From Plantago major (Eukaryota > Streptophyta > Magnoliopsida > Lamiales > Plantaginaceae), in contig CM048841.1 in NCBI GenBank assembly GCA_026545765.1, forward strand, positions 104,195,542 through 104,259,541: a stretch of DNA of 64,000 nt, read 5' to 3'. Below, piece by piece: positions 1 through 12,700 of the stretch. A program made the translations under genes and the position numbers. A model generated the notes under the pieces. It saw only the letters and a list, made by a program, of their open reading frames with translations, searched no databases and was not told where the DNA came from. Each line of letters begins with the position of its first letter. Position 1 is the first letter of the stretch.

Positions 1-2946
1 AAAGCGATCAGAGAAGCAGCGAAGAGAAACGACATGGGTTCTGCTAAGGTAGAACTCTACACATTAAATTTTACTCTGCTAAGCTTTGATTTTGTTGATC
101 ATCTTTTTTGGGGATAATTTTGATTTTTTTGATTATCTGGTAAAACTTTGGTTTTAGGGATAATTTTGACTTTGTTGATTATCTGGTCAAGCTTTGATTT
201 TTGGGATAATGTTGATTTTGTTGATTATCTGGTCTAGCTTTGGTGTTTTGGGATAATTTGGTGATTTTTAATTGACGAAGAATGATGGTGTATTGGGATT
301 ATTTAGAGTTTTAGTCTGGAGTTCTGTGCGTGGTTACTTGAGGTTCTGTTTTTATTGCAATGTATAACTAATATCGATGTGATATGCAAAAGCTGTTCTT
401 GGGAGGGACATGCTTGTTAGAGAACAATAAGAAAGTATTAGGTCTGTGCTCGAAGAAATCAAGTACTTCATGTTATGTAGAAGCACCGGTTGCAAACTTC
501 GCACTTTTAGTTAGCTGCATCCTGCAAACTGTAAAGACTGATGTGTTTTCTCTCAAAACAAAGTTCCTTTAGTATGTACATGAAGTTGCAAGGATTTAGC
601 TTAAATTCCTACTAAATATTTTTTAGATGCTAAATGGCGCTGTGATATGTTTCCACCATCTAATTGTAAGTTCTAGACTTTAGGTGCTAGATATTTGATT
701 TGATTAGATTTGGAGAAACTATGTTGTCAGATATCACTAGTTGATCTTTTCAGGGCATCCTAATGTAGCATTAAACCTGCATCTCCTAGGAGCTAGTCAA
801 AAGTATAGATCTTATGGTTCTCTAGCTTCTTTTAATCTGTTATGTGATACGATGTTAAAATGTATGATCAAGAGGGATATGTCATCTGCACTATTTTATT
901 GATATGGGTTAATTTGGCATAGATGCTCAAGATGTGCATTAATTTCACCAGACAATCGGTAGACTGTTGATCAGTTTGTATAGTTCCTTTGCATAAGGAC
1001 ATTTAAGTATTTAACTACATTAGCTTACCCTGCTTAAATAGTTCTTTATCACCGGTCGTTCATCTTTTAAATCTTTGTCAGTTGTCAATAATTTTGTTAA
1101 ATTTAAATTTTTTATCAGTTGTACATTTATTTACTGGTCTAGTTGGAGTCTTAAGATATGTTTGAGTCACTATCTACAACAGTTTGAGTTTGTCATGTGA
1201 TAAGTCTTACTGATTATTTATCGTCTTAGGCACTTGCCAAAGAAATCGTGATGTCTAGAAAAACTGTGAACCGTCTTTATGAAAACAAGGCTCAGATGAA
1301 TTCAATATCAATGCATCTGGGAGAAAGTGTAGGTATGATTCACTCCACTCTTCTCTTTGCATTTATTCATTCAGTAAGCTTAAAGTAGTTTGTTACGAGG
1401 AAAATTCAGTGCTACTGGTTTTATTGGCTGCTACTTCAAATTTAAGTCTACAGCCTTTCACTTCCCATCCACGACCATGGTCAAATGCATTTACTTTATT
1501 ACTGCCAGGACCTCAACTAATGGCCCACGTTTTTGGATTAGCCATTATCTTTGGAAATTAACCTGCCACTTAATGTAAGATGTCAAACTACCAACACCTA
1601 AATATACTACGTTGATGGTTATAATGGCCATTTGACAGTGTATAGAGGGAGTGTATTCTCAAAGAAATCAGAGTTGAAAAGCTAATCTCTTCACCAACCT
1701 TGTCTATTTGTTAGTACACCACTTACCTTCATGGAAATTAAGAAAGAACTGGCTTAGTTTCCCCTTTTCTGGTGGGTGTGTTTGGGGGGGGGGGGGGTGT
1801 AGTCTAACATGTCATTTCCTTTGGAGTTTGGAACTTTCAGCTGCATGGTGTAAACTTTGAAACGATCTCACCGAGAATACCCAAAAACGAGAAGTTGGTT
1901 TTCGTCATTTAAAAAGTATGCAGTACTTCTATATTGTTAACCCTTTTTTCCTTTAAAATTGTTTCAATGTTCTTCTTTATTCCCGAGAAATTCTCTCCTT
2001 TTTTCATGGCTGAGACATTTTAAAATCCAAGTGTTAAGCTGATTTGATGCCTTGTCAAAGTTAGACTTGTAGTATGCTTCTCCTTGTGATGTGAGTGTAG
2101 AGTGGTCGGATGTCGCATGTGTTTGTTGGTCTTGCCATCTTCGAGTTTTGTGCTTCTTTATGCATTTTCATTGACTGCCACCATGTTCAATGTTATTTAA
2201 TAATCTTAACATGTTGATTTTCAGCTATTGCTCGAACTGTGGGGCATTTGTCCAAGAGTGCGGAAGTCATGAAGATCGTCAATAATCTCATGAAAGCTCC
2301 ACAAATGGCTGTCACTATGCAAGAATTTAGTAAAGAAATGACCAAGGTGATCTTGCTTTTCAGTGATGAAAACTTTTCTCTTCCATCTTTTTGTCATCTA
2401 CCGACTATGATAATTTGAACTCTTTTAGGCTTTTCATTCTATTCTTATTTACTTTATATAGTTTAGAATCAGACGTTCTTGTTGAACCAATATTGTTTCG
2501 TACTTGGTATCTCTGTGTTTCTGGAGGACGATGCTACATCTCTTACTTGCGGATACTAGTAACAATAGGAACTGATGTCCTATAATGTCGTTGCAGGCTG
2601 GTATAATCGAAGAGATGGTGAATGAGTCCCTGGATGATGCACTGGATTCAGAAGACATAGAAGAGGAGACAGAGGAGGAAATCGAAAAGGTTCTAACAGC
2701 TATTGCTGGAGAGACTGCTGCACAGCTTCCTCAAGCTGTCAGGAGACAGAAACTCAAGCAACCGGCAACAGAGGAAGAGGAGGTATGCTTTACTCTTTAG
2801 GCCTATTTTGAACCCCATGCAAATTGTTACTCTCTTATCCGTTCCCAAGTCTTACATGTCGCTTACCATTTTCATGAATTTAGGATGTCGATGATGAGGA
2901 AGAGTTGGAAGCGATAAGAGCTCGCCTTGCCAAAGTTCGATCTTGA
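1..2946 (+). CDS. VPS24: VPS24 / CHMP3-type ESCRT-III subunit (5-prime truncated)
   Basis: Five exons at 1-48, 1230-1332, 2225-2346, 2597-2782 and 2884-2946 join in phase to 173 codons; the N-terminal coding exon(s) lie left of the window. The product is the plant homolog of VPS24/CHMP3, a Snf7-family ESCRT-III subunit that assembles on endosomes and drives inward vesicle budding and cargo sorting to the vacuole. Visible are the basic alpha-helical core (NRLYENKAQMNSISMHLGES), the helix with SKSAEVMKIVNNLMKAP, an acidic stretch rich in Glu/Asp, and a C-terminal MIM-like helix ending EAIRARLAKVRS, where VPS4-type MIT domains bind. Length and order agree with the C-terminal three quarters of the roughly 220-230-residue plant protein. 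Intron 1 (49-1229) carries a minisatellite and intron 2 a 14-G run. I see no break in the reading frame. Identification rests on remembered family sequence and is strong. Confidence 0.93.
110..257. repeat. 46-bp minisatellite in VPS24 intron 1
   Basis: About three and a half head-to-tail units of roughly 46 bp, each built around gggataattttgattttgt followed by tgattatctggt and a variable ctttg block. The units differ by a few substitutions. The tract lies wholly within the first visible intron of VPS24 and does not touch the splice sites. Confidence 0.8.
1784..1797 (+). repeat. G14 homopolymer in VPS24 intron 2
   Basis: An uninterrupted run of 14 G preceded by a TG-rich stretch, in the intron between 1333 and 2224. 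Such runs are length-unstable and prone to miscounting in sequencing. Confidence 0.9.
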
Positions 2947-3546
2947 CTTCTTGTTTTTTCTTTGTTCATCATCCGATGTACAACTGTACAAGGCTATCTA
3001 TCAATTACTTACGAGGCTCATATTTTAACCAGAAGTCACAAGTTTTGACTCTATTCTATTAACGTGGTGAAGCCACATTCATGTATCATAAAACTTGGTA
3101 GTTGTATGATTGTAAAGTATCAAAGTAAGGTATTTTGGCTGTAATTGGTTCACCATTATAGTGGCGCTGTGCACAAGGGACCTTCATTTAGCACAGTAAA
3201 TTTGCTTATTACTGTTATCATGTAGTGAGAAAGTGGAGCATAATGGGTACGAATCAAAAGCAAGTACCTACTCCTATGATTAAACCAAACCAACTCACTT
3301 GCTTTTTACTTGCTTTTACACCCACCGTTAATATTGTTAAAACACCCTGGCACATATGGCTTAGGCAAAAAGTGGAGTATGCAGTTATTTCTCGCAGGAA
3401 AGTCAACGAAATGTGTTACGGGTGTTTGTAACAGTTTCAAGATGAAATGTGTAAGGGGTGTTTGTAACAGTTTCAATTTATTTTAATGATTTTAATGTAA
3501 GGATGAGTTGGTAAAATTGGATAACTGGAGACTTCGGTTCATGTTC
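2947..3546. other. VPS24 3-prime flank, short tandem duplication
   Basis: No gene seen. The first 200-300 bases are the likely 3-prime UTR of VPS24. Near 3409-3478 a unit of about 35 bp (gaaatgtgt then gggtgtttgtaacagtttca) occurs twice head to tail with few differences. Confidence 0.5.
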
Positions 3547-4396
3547 TACTATCTCCATCGATTCTTATTCTCTGCAACCCACTCTCCACCACGCCAAGAT
3601 TTCACTCACTCACTGCACTTTCTTCACAATTCTCTACTCCAACAGTGAGACCCAAAATCTATTTTCTTTTAATATTTCTTTCAAACTTAATTATTCATTT
3701 CATTTTATTTTCTCATTTCCTTTTAAACTTTATTCTTGAATTGATTTTAAATGTTTTTAATTAATTATAACAAAATCACACTAATGTTTTTTAAATATAT
3801 TACTTGAAAATAAAAATTACATTACTTTAAAAAAATTACAATACTTGAGATTGAAAATTTGAACACTTGAAATTGAAAATGTTAGAGCGAATGTATTGCA
3901 GAAAGACCTGATCGAGCACGTATGGGAAAATCGTAAAGATGGGTCATTAATCTAGTTTACATTTTTCAAGTGCGTTTTTATGTTTTTTTAGTGTCTATAT
4001 TTTCTTTTCTACAAGTGTGATTTTAAATTCAAATAATATGTCTTTAAATTTTAGAAGTAATGTATAATTACATTTTATATTGCTACGGATATTATTATCA
4101 TATTTGTAATAATGAAATTTGAAAACAAGATATTACTTGTAATTTTAGTTTCAATAATTAAAAAAACAAAGCAACAAAATAAAAGAAATAATTTAGTTAA
4201 ACTTAGAAAAACAGAAGAGAAGAAGTTAAACGAAGAAATTCAACAAAAAAGCAATAAACAATTAAAACAAAAGAAAAAAAATTAAAAAAAAGAAAAAAAA
4301 GGGTGAAAACACGCTGGGCCGCTGGCTCAGACTCCAGTCTGAGCCAGCGCTCCAGCAGCGCCCCAAACTCATTTTGGGACGCTGCTGGAGACGGCC
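3547..4396. mobile_element. PIF/Harbinger-type (Tourist-like) MITE, copy A
   Basis: Shares its interior with the copies at 40932-41570 and 46370-47072: a common block with ttctttcaaacttaattatt, then acttgaaaataaaaattaca near 3805-3825. The right end (ctgctggagacggcc) is the inverted form of the family end GGCC(A/T)TCTCC(A/T)(A/T)CAG; the left end has mutated to tactatctccatcg. No clear 3-bp target duplication is left in this copy. It contains no transposase. The 116-codon minus-strand frame inside it is incidental. Confidence 0.7.
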
Positions 4397-4620
4397 CAAA
4401 ACTAATTAGAAGTAATACAGAAACTGTCAAATTAGGAGTTCCTTTTTGATTTAATTTATCCAACTTGCAAACATTGCAAATCCAGCTTCTGCAATTAAGT
4501 TGTAAGTTTGATCGAGAAGTACAAATACACAACACAATTACAACCCAAACCAAACTACAAATGCTTCACCTTTTACCTAACCACCAAAGAAATTAAATAC
4601 TCTTAACTTATATAAGCTGT

Positions 4621-5619
4621 AAGGGAAAATTACACCAAGTCCCCCCAATAAATACTTATTTAACAATAAAGTCCCTTGCATTTGAACAATAACATTACTG
4701 GACAAGTTTTATAAATCAATTACGTTTTAGTCCAAAAGTCAACGCCTCTGTCCTACGTGGCGAAGAATTTAAATAATTTTACTTATTTTCATATTCAGAT
4801 TTAAAATAAATAAATTGCAATTGACCCCTTTTATTTTAATTCACACTCAATTTATATCCTAAAGTTTGTTATGATTCCAAATCAATCCATATTTATTTTT
4901 TCTTATTCAATTTCAACCAAAAATAAATTGCAATTATATCCTCTCATTCTTCTTCCTTCTTTCCATTCTCCATTAAAGGAGCTTCAACTCCATTAGTGGA
5001 GCAACTCAAGCTCCGTTTTATGGAGCTTGAACAGCTCCATTAATGGATGGAGCTTGAGAGCTATTCTGCTCCATTTTTATGGAGCTTGAACAGCTCCACC
5101 AATTGAGCCCGAATTGGGCTCCATTAGTGCCCAATTCGGGTTCCAAGCTCCACCATGGAGCTTAAAAACTCCATTGATGGAGCTTCAAGCTCCATTAATA
5201 GTGAAATAAAAAATAATAAGTTTTTTTTAAAAATTAAGATTTAGGGTTAAAGAGGAAGAAGAAATAGGGAACTCAACAAATATGTTATGATGAAGAAGAA
5301 ATTAACCAATTTCTTGTTGAGGTGTTAGGATGGAAAAAAATATGTCTCGAGGAAGATGAAGGTGAAGAATAGTTTATGATAAAAGGTTTGATGAAGAAGA
5401 AGATGAAAATGAAAGAGTAAAATTAGTTTGGGTCAATTTTGAAATTTATAAACTTTACAGGGGTTAATGTGTAAAATGTGAAATGAAATTCCACTTGGAA
5501 ATGTAATTTCTTCCCGTCAACAAAAAAAATAATTTTAAACTAAAATGTTATTGTTCAAATATGAAGGACTAATCTGTTATTACGAATTTTATTAAGGGGA
5601 CCAAGAGAAATTCACCCTT
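4621..5619. mobile_element. Mutator-like non-autonomous element with long terminal inverted repeats
   Basis: The first 75 or so bases (gggaaaattacaccaagtcc, then the segment with catttgaacaataacatt) match the last 75 in inverse orientation (tggtcc...ttcaccctta reversed) with scattered differences. The GGG(T/A)AAATTACACC-type end is familiar from plant Mutator-like elements. I could not find a convincing 9-bp target duplication, so the class is inferred from end sequence only. The interior lacks a transposase and carries a dense cluster of small palindromes. Confidence 0.65.
4972..5208. repeat. Cluster of imperfect palindromes built on GGAGCTTGAA / AGCTCCAT
   Basis: Over about 235 bp the words ctccat, atggagctt, caagctcc and gagcttgaac recur in both orientations at least ten times, with one longer palindrome around gagcccgaattgggctc and another pairing gcccaattcggg. 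The region lies inside the Mutator-like element and could fold into a cruciform or multi-branched hairpin RNA. No coding frame is evident. Confidence 0.75.
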
Positions 5620-5731
5620 AAACTTTTTTAAACAATAGATGACTTCCCACTTATTTTTAAACAATCTTCTTCTGTTTGCAAAAGTATAAATTCTAGATTT
5701 TTATCCAACCGTTAATTTTTCTTTTACAGGA

Positions 5732-6738
5732 ATGTTAAATGCAGAACACTTTTTACTAAACGCAAAACAAATTTTTACATATAATACCACTATTATTATA
5801 ATTTACAAAATGGTTCAATAATTTTAAAAAAATTACTATTTTACCTAAAAAAACATCAAACAAGTTTATTCGAATTAATTTTATCATCCGAATGAATAAA
5901 TCGAAAAAACTTAAAAAGAAAAATACAAAGAACACGAAGGTGATTTTATCCAAAAACACTTTTATTTATGCATTTCAACTCTCTAACATACATCTTTGTC
6001 TTCGAATCTTCAAACAAACATAATTGAAAAACACGAGGTGATTATGATCTTCAAACAAACATATTAATTTAAGAGCAAAGTTATAAATAAAAAATAATAA
6101 ATTTAATCAAATCATACACAGTAAAACAATATTTTTAATTACTTAAAAAAAAAAACCGAAAAAAACTCACGAAACGGACAAAATTTATTCTGGTAGACCT
6201 CAAGGTCGCTAAGCAGGCTATCTTTGTAAGCGGGCCATATAAGCGACCTCGTGGTGCCAGAATAGCCAGTATGGTCCTCACACGCCTGGCATCCCTAAAT
6301 TTGCTAAACCACTGGCGACCTTCTAATCTGACCCTCAAGTGCCAGACGGCTTGGGTCACGGACGGCTATTCTGGCAGCCTTGAGGGCTACCAAATGTGTT
6401 TTTGGTCCCTTTTTTTAGTTTTTTTTTGAAATTTTGGTGAAATATTAGTTAATTTAAATATACGAACGTAATAAAATAATTATGAACAATATAAATATCA
6501 AATTAAAAAAATTATATTTCTTCATTATCGGCATAATATGGCTAATGATTGTACGACATTAATTTTTGTTGTGTTATGATACCGTAGTGTATATACGTTT
6601 ATATATTTTTGAAAATGTGATAATTTGAGAAATTTTCCGAAAAATGAGACTAATTCTATATTTTTATCAGTTGAAGGACCTTTTGCAATATATAAAAAAG
6701 TGTTTTACGTTTAGTAAAAAGTGTTATGCGTTTAACAT
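5732..6738. mobile_element. Inverted-repeat-bounded element, class unclear
   Basis: Terminal inverted repeats of about 38 bp: the left end atgttaaatgcagaacactt continuing tttactaaacgcaaaac, and the right end the inverse with four differences, ending gcgtttaacat. A possible 3-bp direct repeat gga flanks both ends (5729-5731 and 6739-6741). The interior has an AT-rich half and a GC-richer half near 6180-6390 whose own ends (ctggtagacctcaagg and tggcagccttgagggc) look partly inverted. No transposase is seen. Confidence 0.6.
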
Positions 6739-6741
6739 GGA

Positions 6742-7066
6742 GTAACAATAAGTTCAAGTCAATGTGACTTGTCATCTCCTCAAAATGCTATAGCGACTAT
6801 ACAACCTCGCCTAAATACTCCCGTAGCAGTTGTATTATTCGTGGCTGTAACAATAAGCACGACACCGTCATTCATACTTCTTTAAGGTGTATGACTCGAA
6901 ACCAAGTTTAAAGAGGACAGAGATTCACACGTTAAACCAATGCGGATGGTGTAGAAAGATGAGATTGAGATGAACCATGTATTAAGTAACTTGTTTTTAA
7001 TGTGTCGGGAGTGTATACGCATGCAAGATTGAAGTGATCAATTGCGACCCAGATTTGCCAATTGCC
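6742..7066. other. Intergenic, nothing recognised
   Basis: No coding frame, RNA gene or repeat that I can support. Confidence 0.4.
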
Positions 7067-7083
7067 ATTTGTAATTTGTGGTT

Positions 7084-7797
7084 TTTTTTTAAACAGAAAT
7101 ATCTTAGATTAATACGGAATTAGTCTAATACAACCAGTAGAGTCTTTATCTATTACATCACATAGTCACGTCGGACAATATCCCAAATAAAATGCAAACA
7201 AGAGTTATTACATTCCAGAATAGAGTTTTTGTTTCCAAAAGTTCTTCTGCTTCCTTCTTTTGCCAAAGCATCTGCCACGGAGTTTTCTTCACGGTAAACG
7301 AATTTGATTGAGGCCTTTTTCATCCGGGCTAGCTGTCTCCCGATGTCTTCAAGTACCATGTGCTGGTGCGGTGTTGTTACATCCTGCCTGTTTAAACATG
7401 AGACAAGAAATTTCGAGTCAGTTTGGATTGATACATCATGAATTTGTGCTTGCTCACATAATTTTAATCCTAGTTTTAAGGCCATTATTTCCGCCATGTT
7501 GTGGTCCATGGAACCCAGGAAAGTTGAGTTTGCTTTCGTGAAGACTCCATTTTTCTCTCTTATTGTAGCTCTTGCGCCAGCCTGTCCATTTTCAAGGCAA
7601 GACCCATCAATATTGAGAGTGTGCTCCTGGGCTGATTTCTTCCATTTACAAAAGAGTGGTCTTGTTTGTTTGTGCTTTTTTTCCTTCAGAGTTTTGTTAT
7701 CTTTGATTAAATCCATTAGTTGGATATGAAAATTTCTTGGATTGATTTCTTCGTTTCTGAAGATTTTGTAATTCCTGTACTTCCAAATCATCCAACA
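7084..7797 (-). mobile_element. 5-prime-truncated LINE (L1-type) with 17-bp target duplication
   Basis: A 714-bp minus-strand insertion. It is bounded by the exact direct repeat atttgtaatttgtggtt at 7067-7083 and 7798-7814, and its 3-prime end (left, on the plus strand) is a poly(A) tract seen as poly(T) at 7082-7090. Target-site duplication plus oligo(A) is the mark of target-primed reverse transcription. Only the RNase H end of the second reading frame is left; the frame runs open to the truncation point. The perfect duplication suggests a fairly recent insertion. Confidence 0.88.
7153..7797 (-). pseudogene. LINE-derived RNase H-like domain (truncated ORF2 end)
   Basis: The frame, open from the truncation point to a stop at 7153-7155, encodes about 214 residues. 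It starts in the WMIWKYRN..IF motif that ends plant L1 reverse transcriptases and continues into an RVT_3-type RNase H fold. Candidate catalytic acidic residues are Asp in NIDGS, Glu in MAEIMALKLGL, Asp in IQTDSKFL and Asp in SVADALAKEGS, so the domain itself looks undamaged. In an intact element it would remove RNA from RNA-DNA hybrids during insertion. With no reverse transcriptase or promoter it cannot move by itself. It could be transcribed only from a neighbouring promoter. Confidence 0.85.
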
Positions 7798-7814
7798 ATT
7801 TGTAATTTGTGGTT

Positions 7815-9600
7815 ACAAACAAATGTATTGGCGTTTATTATGAGTGGTATGATTGAAAATGGGAAAAGAGTAGGGAATGAGATGAGAATCCGTTGCTTCA
7901 CGGTTAAAATAGGGATGTCACGAACGCTTTTAAGGTTTCTATGTCTTGCAAGCAACAACTTATTATACTCACTCCGTAACGTTCATCTTCTTTAGCATAT
8001 AATTTTATGTGAAAAATTAAAATTATTGATAAAATATGAAAGTGTGATAAAACATGTGCCTTCATAGGGCAATACAATGTATTTAAGTGTAAATGGATAA
8101 TTTTATATTATTTGTTGGATGTGTAATAGATTTATTTTTCTAGTAACGCATGAAGTTACGCGGTACAAATAAAAATTGCAATGAAGTTTTTGGAATTTCT
8201 TTCCAATAACACTGACTCCTATCTAGATTGTTATGTTTCAACCTTTATATTCAGACTTTAGATGGACTTTACATTTCCCTAACTCGTGAGTGTCTACATA
8301 CAGGACTTTATCGAACTTAAATGTTTGTATTAATAGAGACCTGAAGATCATTGTTCGTGCTCCCTTTTTTCTCACACATCACAATTATCTTTACATGGGC
8401 TCAGGAGAATTAAAAGATAGAATAGACACATTTTTTTTATTTCCTTTTATTTTTAATTATACACTATAAGTGTAGCACCCCAAATTTTAATAGACAAAAT
8501 ATATAAATTAAGACTCGCACTAATTCATGAGGGCGTTACAATAAATTTGTTTTCTATTTGAAATTGGATAATAAGGCATCAAATAAATTGTCACAACACC
8601 GATATCATTACTATTAAAATCTAACAACTGATACAATAATTAAATAATTTTTTTTATAGATAGATTATCAAACTTTCAAGCAAAGAAAAAGAAATCGATT
8701 TCTAGTTATATCGAAATAGTTCTCTAGTGCAAGATAAACCCGCAAGCTTACTCTTTCAATTCTATATTCAAACATAGAACTTTGGATGTGAAAGTTAACA
8801 ATTTTCCATTCCCATTCCCAATCATGTTTTTGTTTTTGTTTGAATAAATAGATTACGACTTCATCTAAAAGTTATTCTCAAAATACTTCATTTAAAAATT
8901 CAAACGTGTAAACGTATGAAACGAAATTCTTTATCATGATAAAATCTAATGGAATAATTCTGACTTGTATCGAAGTGTATAGTTCAGTAAACAATCACTT
9001 ATGTTCATTTTCCAATACCAATTTCATGGTAACCAATTTAAAACACTTTCGGTTTTGAAAAAAAATGCATGTCACTTTTAAGAAATTAAAAGAAAATGAT
9101 CAGGCACCCTAGTGTTATTGTACCTTCACCTTTCCCCTTTCCGGAGTTTGTTTCTTCGACTCAACAAACTCATTCCCAAAGATTTAACTTTTGTGAAACA
9201 CAACAACTTATAATATACAAACGTGGCATGATCAGCTATAAACATTAGTACATGTTTAAAAATACAGATGATGCAAGTATAACACAAATTTATTTAACAT
9301 ACGATGCTGAAGTGAAACATATTGTTTGTCAAACAACTTACTTCTATTAAATTCAAAATGTACAGTAGATTGTGTTTGACATTCAACTAAACAACCATAT
9401 TAAAAGTTTAGTATATTAAAGTCATATGCCAAACAGTTTAGTGATATTGATATTTGTAATTATATATGTGATAATTCCGTTCTCTACAATTCCATGTCCA
9501 TCATAAATGTTTGTATTCCTAAATGTAAAAAGGAAATAAAAATTAAAAAGAAAGAAGTAAAAATGGAAAAGAGGAATCAAAAGACCGTTAAAAAGCACCC
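7815..9600. other. Intergenic AT-rich DNA
   Basis: About 1.8 kb without a supported gene or recognisable element. Short frames present show no conserved motif. Confidence 0.5.
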
Positions 9601-9794
9601 CGATTTTCCCACTTTCTTCTTCTTCTTCTTCTTCTCCCTCTCTCTCCTGAAACACACACAAAGACACGCGCATTTACAATGCCACGATTTTACTCTTCTT
9701 ATTTTTCTTCTTCTTCACACCAAATGCCACTCCTATATATTTAACCCGCTTCTCCACCAACCTCTATTTCCATTCTACCTTCACCAAAATCAAA
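9601..9794 (+). promoter_or_regulatory. Promoter and leader of carboxypeptidase copy 1
   Basis: A TATA-like tatatattt at 9734-9742 lies about 55-60 bp before the ATG at 9795. Upstream is a pyrimidine tract made of repeated ttc (about 9613-9637) and ctct units, common near plant transcription starts. The transcription start is inferred, not shown. Confidence 0.55.
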
Positions 9795-12700
9795 ATGCCT
9801 TCTTTCATCTCCCTTGCTCTGTTTCTCCTCTGTTTCTTCACCATTTCTCTTGCAGTTGACAACCATTTCGTCTCCAACATGAAGTTTCCGAAATCGCAAG
9901 CCGAGAGGCTCATTCGAGGAATGAACCTCTTCCCCAAGCATGAAGTGAATCATGGGAATGGAGAAGAGGCCGAGTTTGGCGAATCTAGAATCGTCGAAAA
10001 GCGGTTTAAGTTCCCTTTTCTTGAAAAACAATCTGGTGGTGCTTCTGTTCAGGACTTGGGACATCATGCTGGTTATTACAAGTTGCAGCACACCAAAGAT
10101 GCAAGGTTGGATTTTTTTTCCTCTTTTTTCGATTTCTCACCAATATCCGATACATGTCACCCTTTTCGCCCCTCAAAAACCCCTTACCAATTGAGACAAC
10201 CACGAGGCTGGTTCTTCTTAGAAAATAAGTATTTGTGTTAGCATTCAGTATGTTACATGTTTGCGTGACAGTGTGAGTTCTTGTTATTGTTGTGACTTAG
10301 TCAAACTTTCCAACTGTCTTTAGTACAAAAGGTCCCCCAATTGTCTTTATGGTAGTTGGTTTATATATATTCTTTTACTACAAGTTAGTGGGCGTTGTTA
10401 ATTTTCTACCGTAATACCACAAATTGGTTACTGTTTTACTCATCAATATCTTCTTCTTAATGTTGAATTGAGAAGGATATTATATGGTGTAGTTTAATGG
10501 ATTGCAAATGGATGAATTGGATGAGGCCACATTTGATAGAGAGACGGAGACACTTTTTTATATGACATTACTGAATTGCTATAAATGTGAAGTAAGGTGA
10601 GCCACGCGGTACATTGAGTGTACTCGAAATAATTAAACAGGCGAAAATGTATAGGAGTAATCACTAATCTTTTAAAAGCGAATGCAGTATTCTAATACAA
10701 GTTTGAGGAAAATTGATTGTGCATTGAGATTTGAGGCTATGAATTTGATAGTATGATGAATGTTTTATATAAGGGTTGTTAAGTGTTTATATTATTTTAG
10801 TAACGAGGATCCTCTGTGCCACTTTTATTTATCATGATGTGAGATTGATGTGTAAATAGCGTGAGGCCACAAACGACCCATTGATAGACACTTCCTTGTT
10901 TGCCATAACATGTGAAATGGGGGCCCACGCGACATTGAATGTATGCGAAATGGGGAACTATATGCATAATCATTTAAAGAAAATGCAATATTTTTAAAAC
11001 TTGAATATGTCAAGAGAATTTATAATTTGATCATGATGATACTGTAGGATGTTTTATTTTTTCTTCGAATCGAGGAACCTGAGCACAGATCCTGTAGTAA
11101 TTTGGCTAACAGGAGGACCAGGGTGCAGTAGTGAACTGGCTTTGTTTTATGAGAATGGTCCCTTCCACATCACTAACAACTTGTCCTTGGCATGGAATGA
11201 TTTTGGATGGGACAAGGTACTAGTACTGCTCTGAAGCTAATTTTTCGCAGTTATCTCACCTAACTGCCTTTCATTGTACTCAAGAACTTGAGATTTAAGT
11301 AGATACAAACTCAACAGATCATGATTCTTGATGCAGATATCAAATCTTCTTTACGTTGATCAACCGACTGGAACAGGTTTCAGCTATAGTTCTGATGATG
11401 ATGACATTAGGCACAATGAGGAGGGCGTTAGCAACGATCTCTATGACTTCTTGCAGGTCTGTTTCTACCTGAATGCCTTACGCTTATCAACAGTCTGCGG
11501 TTATGCAGAGAAATAAAGAAAAGCATATTATGTAGATGTGAATATCATACATTTTAAGGTAATTTTTGTAATGTAAAATATAGGCTTTCTTCAAGGAGCA
11601 CCCTCAGTTTGCAAAGAATGATTTTTACATAACTGGTGAATCGTATGCTGGGCACTATATTCCAGCGTTTGCTGCTCGTGTTAATCAAGGAAACAAAAAC
11701 AAAGAGGGACTTCACATCAACCTTAAGGTATTATACTGAATTGTTTGCTATTGATGCACTTTCAGTTCTCAATCTGCATATTTAATCACATCTTCGTTGT
11801 TTCTCAGGGATTTGCGATTGGAAATGGACTCACAAATCCGGAAATACAGTACAAAGCATACACTGATTATGCATTGGACAATAAACTGATTACAAAAGCT
11901 GATCACGACAACTTAAGCAGGACAGTCTCGCGATGTGAACAGGCTATTAAGCTTTGTGGTAAACTTTGGTTTCATGTAATTGCATACATCTGAAAAAGGC
12001 AGTGGACCTTTTTGACTTGGTAGTCTTCCGCTTGTTCTGATGTGTACATTTTGTGTCTTTTGTTTCCTCGTCTATAGGTGCGGATGGTGGAAACTCCTGT
12101 CTTGCAGCATATATGGCCTGTAACACTATCTTTAACCACATTGTGAGCTTATCTGATGGTGTAAATGTAAGAAAATATCACATAACTAATTATCATATTC
12201 GTCTTGAATATCTGCCGCAATGTATATTATATAACTGAGCCTCATTTCCATCTTTCATGTGTGCAGTATTACGACATTAGAAAGAAGTGTGAAGGTGATC
12301 TATGTTATGACTTCTCAAACATGGAAGATTTTCTAAATCTAAAATCTGTTAGAGAAGCTCTTGGTGTTGGAGACATAGACTTCGTTTCTTGCAGTTCCAC
12401 TGTCTACGAGGCTATGATTACGGACTGGATGCGTAATCTTGAAGTTGGAATCCCTACCCTCCTAGAGGATGGAATCAAGTTGCTGGTATATGCTGGAGAG
12501 TATGATCTGATATGCAACTGGCTTGGTAATAACTTTTTTCGTCCAAGTACAAATTTAGAATGTATTAAAGCCGAACCAATGCATATAAACCTTTTGGATT
12601 GTAACAGGAAACTCGAGATGGGTTCATGCAATGGAATGGTCTGGACAGAAGGCTTTTGTGGCAGCTCCCACTACTCCATTTTCAGTAGATAGAGTAGAGG

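Noticed and set aside
4203..4553. 116-codon minus-strand frame
   Set aside because: Lies largely in the poly-A-like interior and end of MITE copy A; Phe/Ser-rich low complexity.
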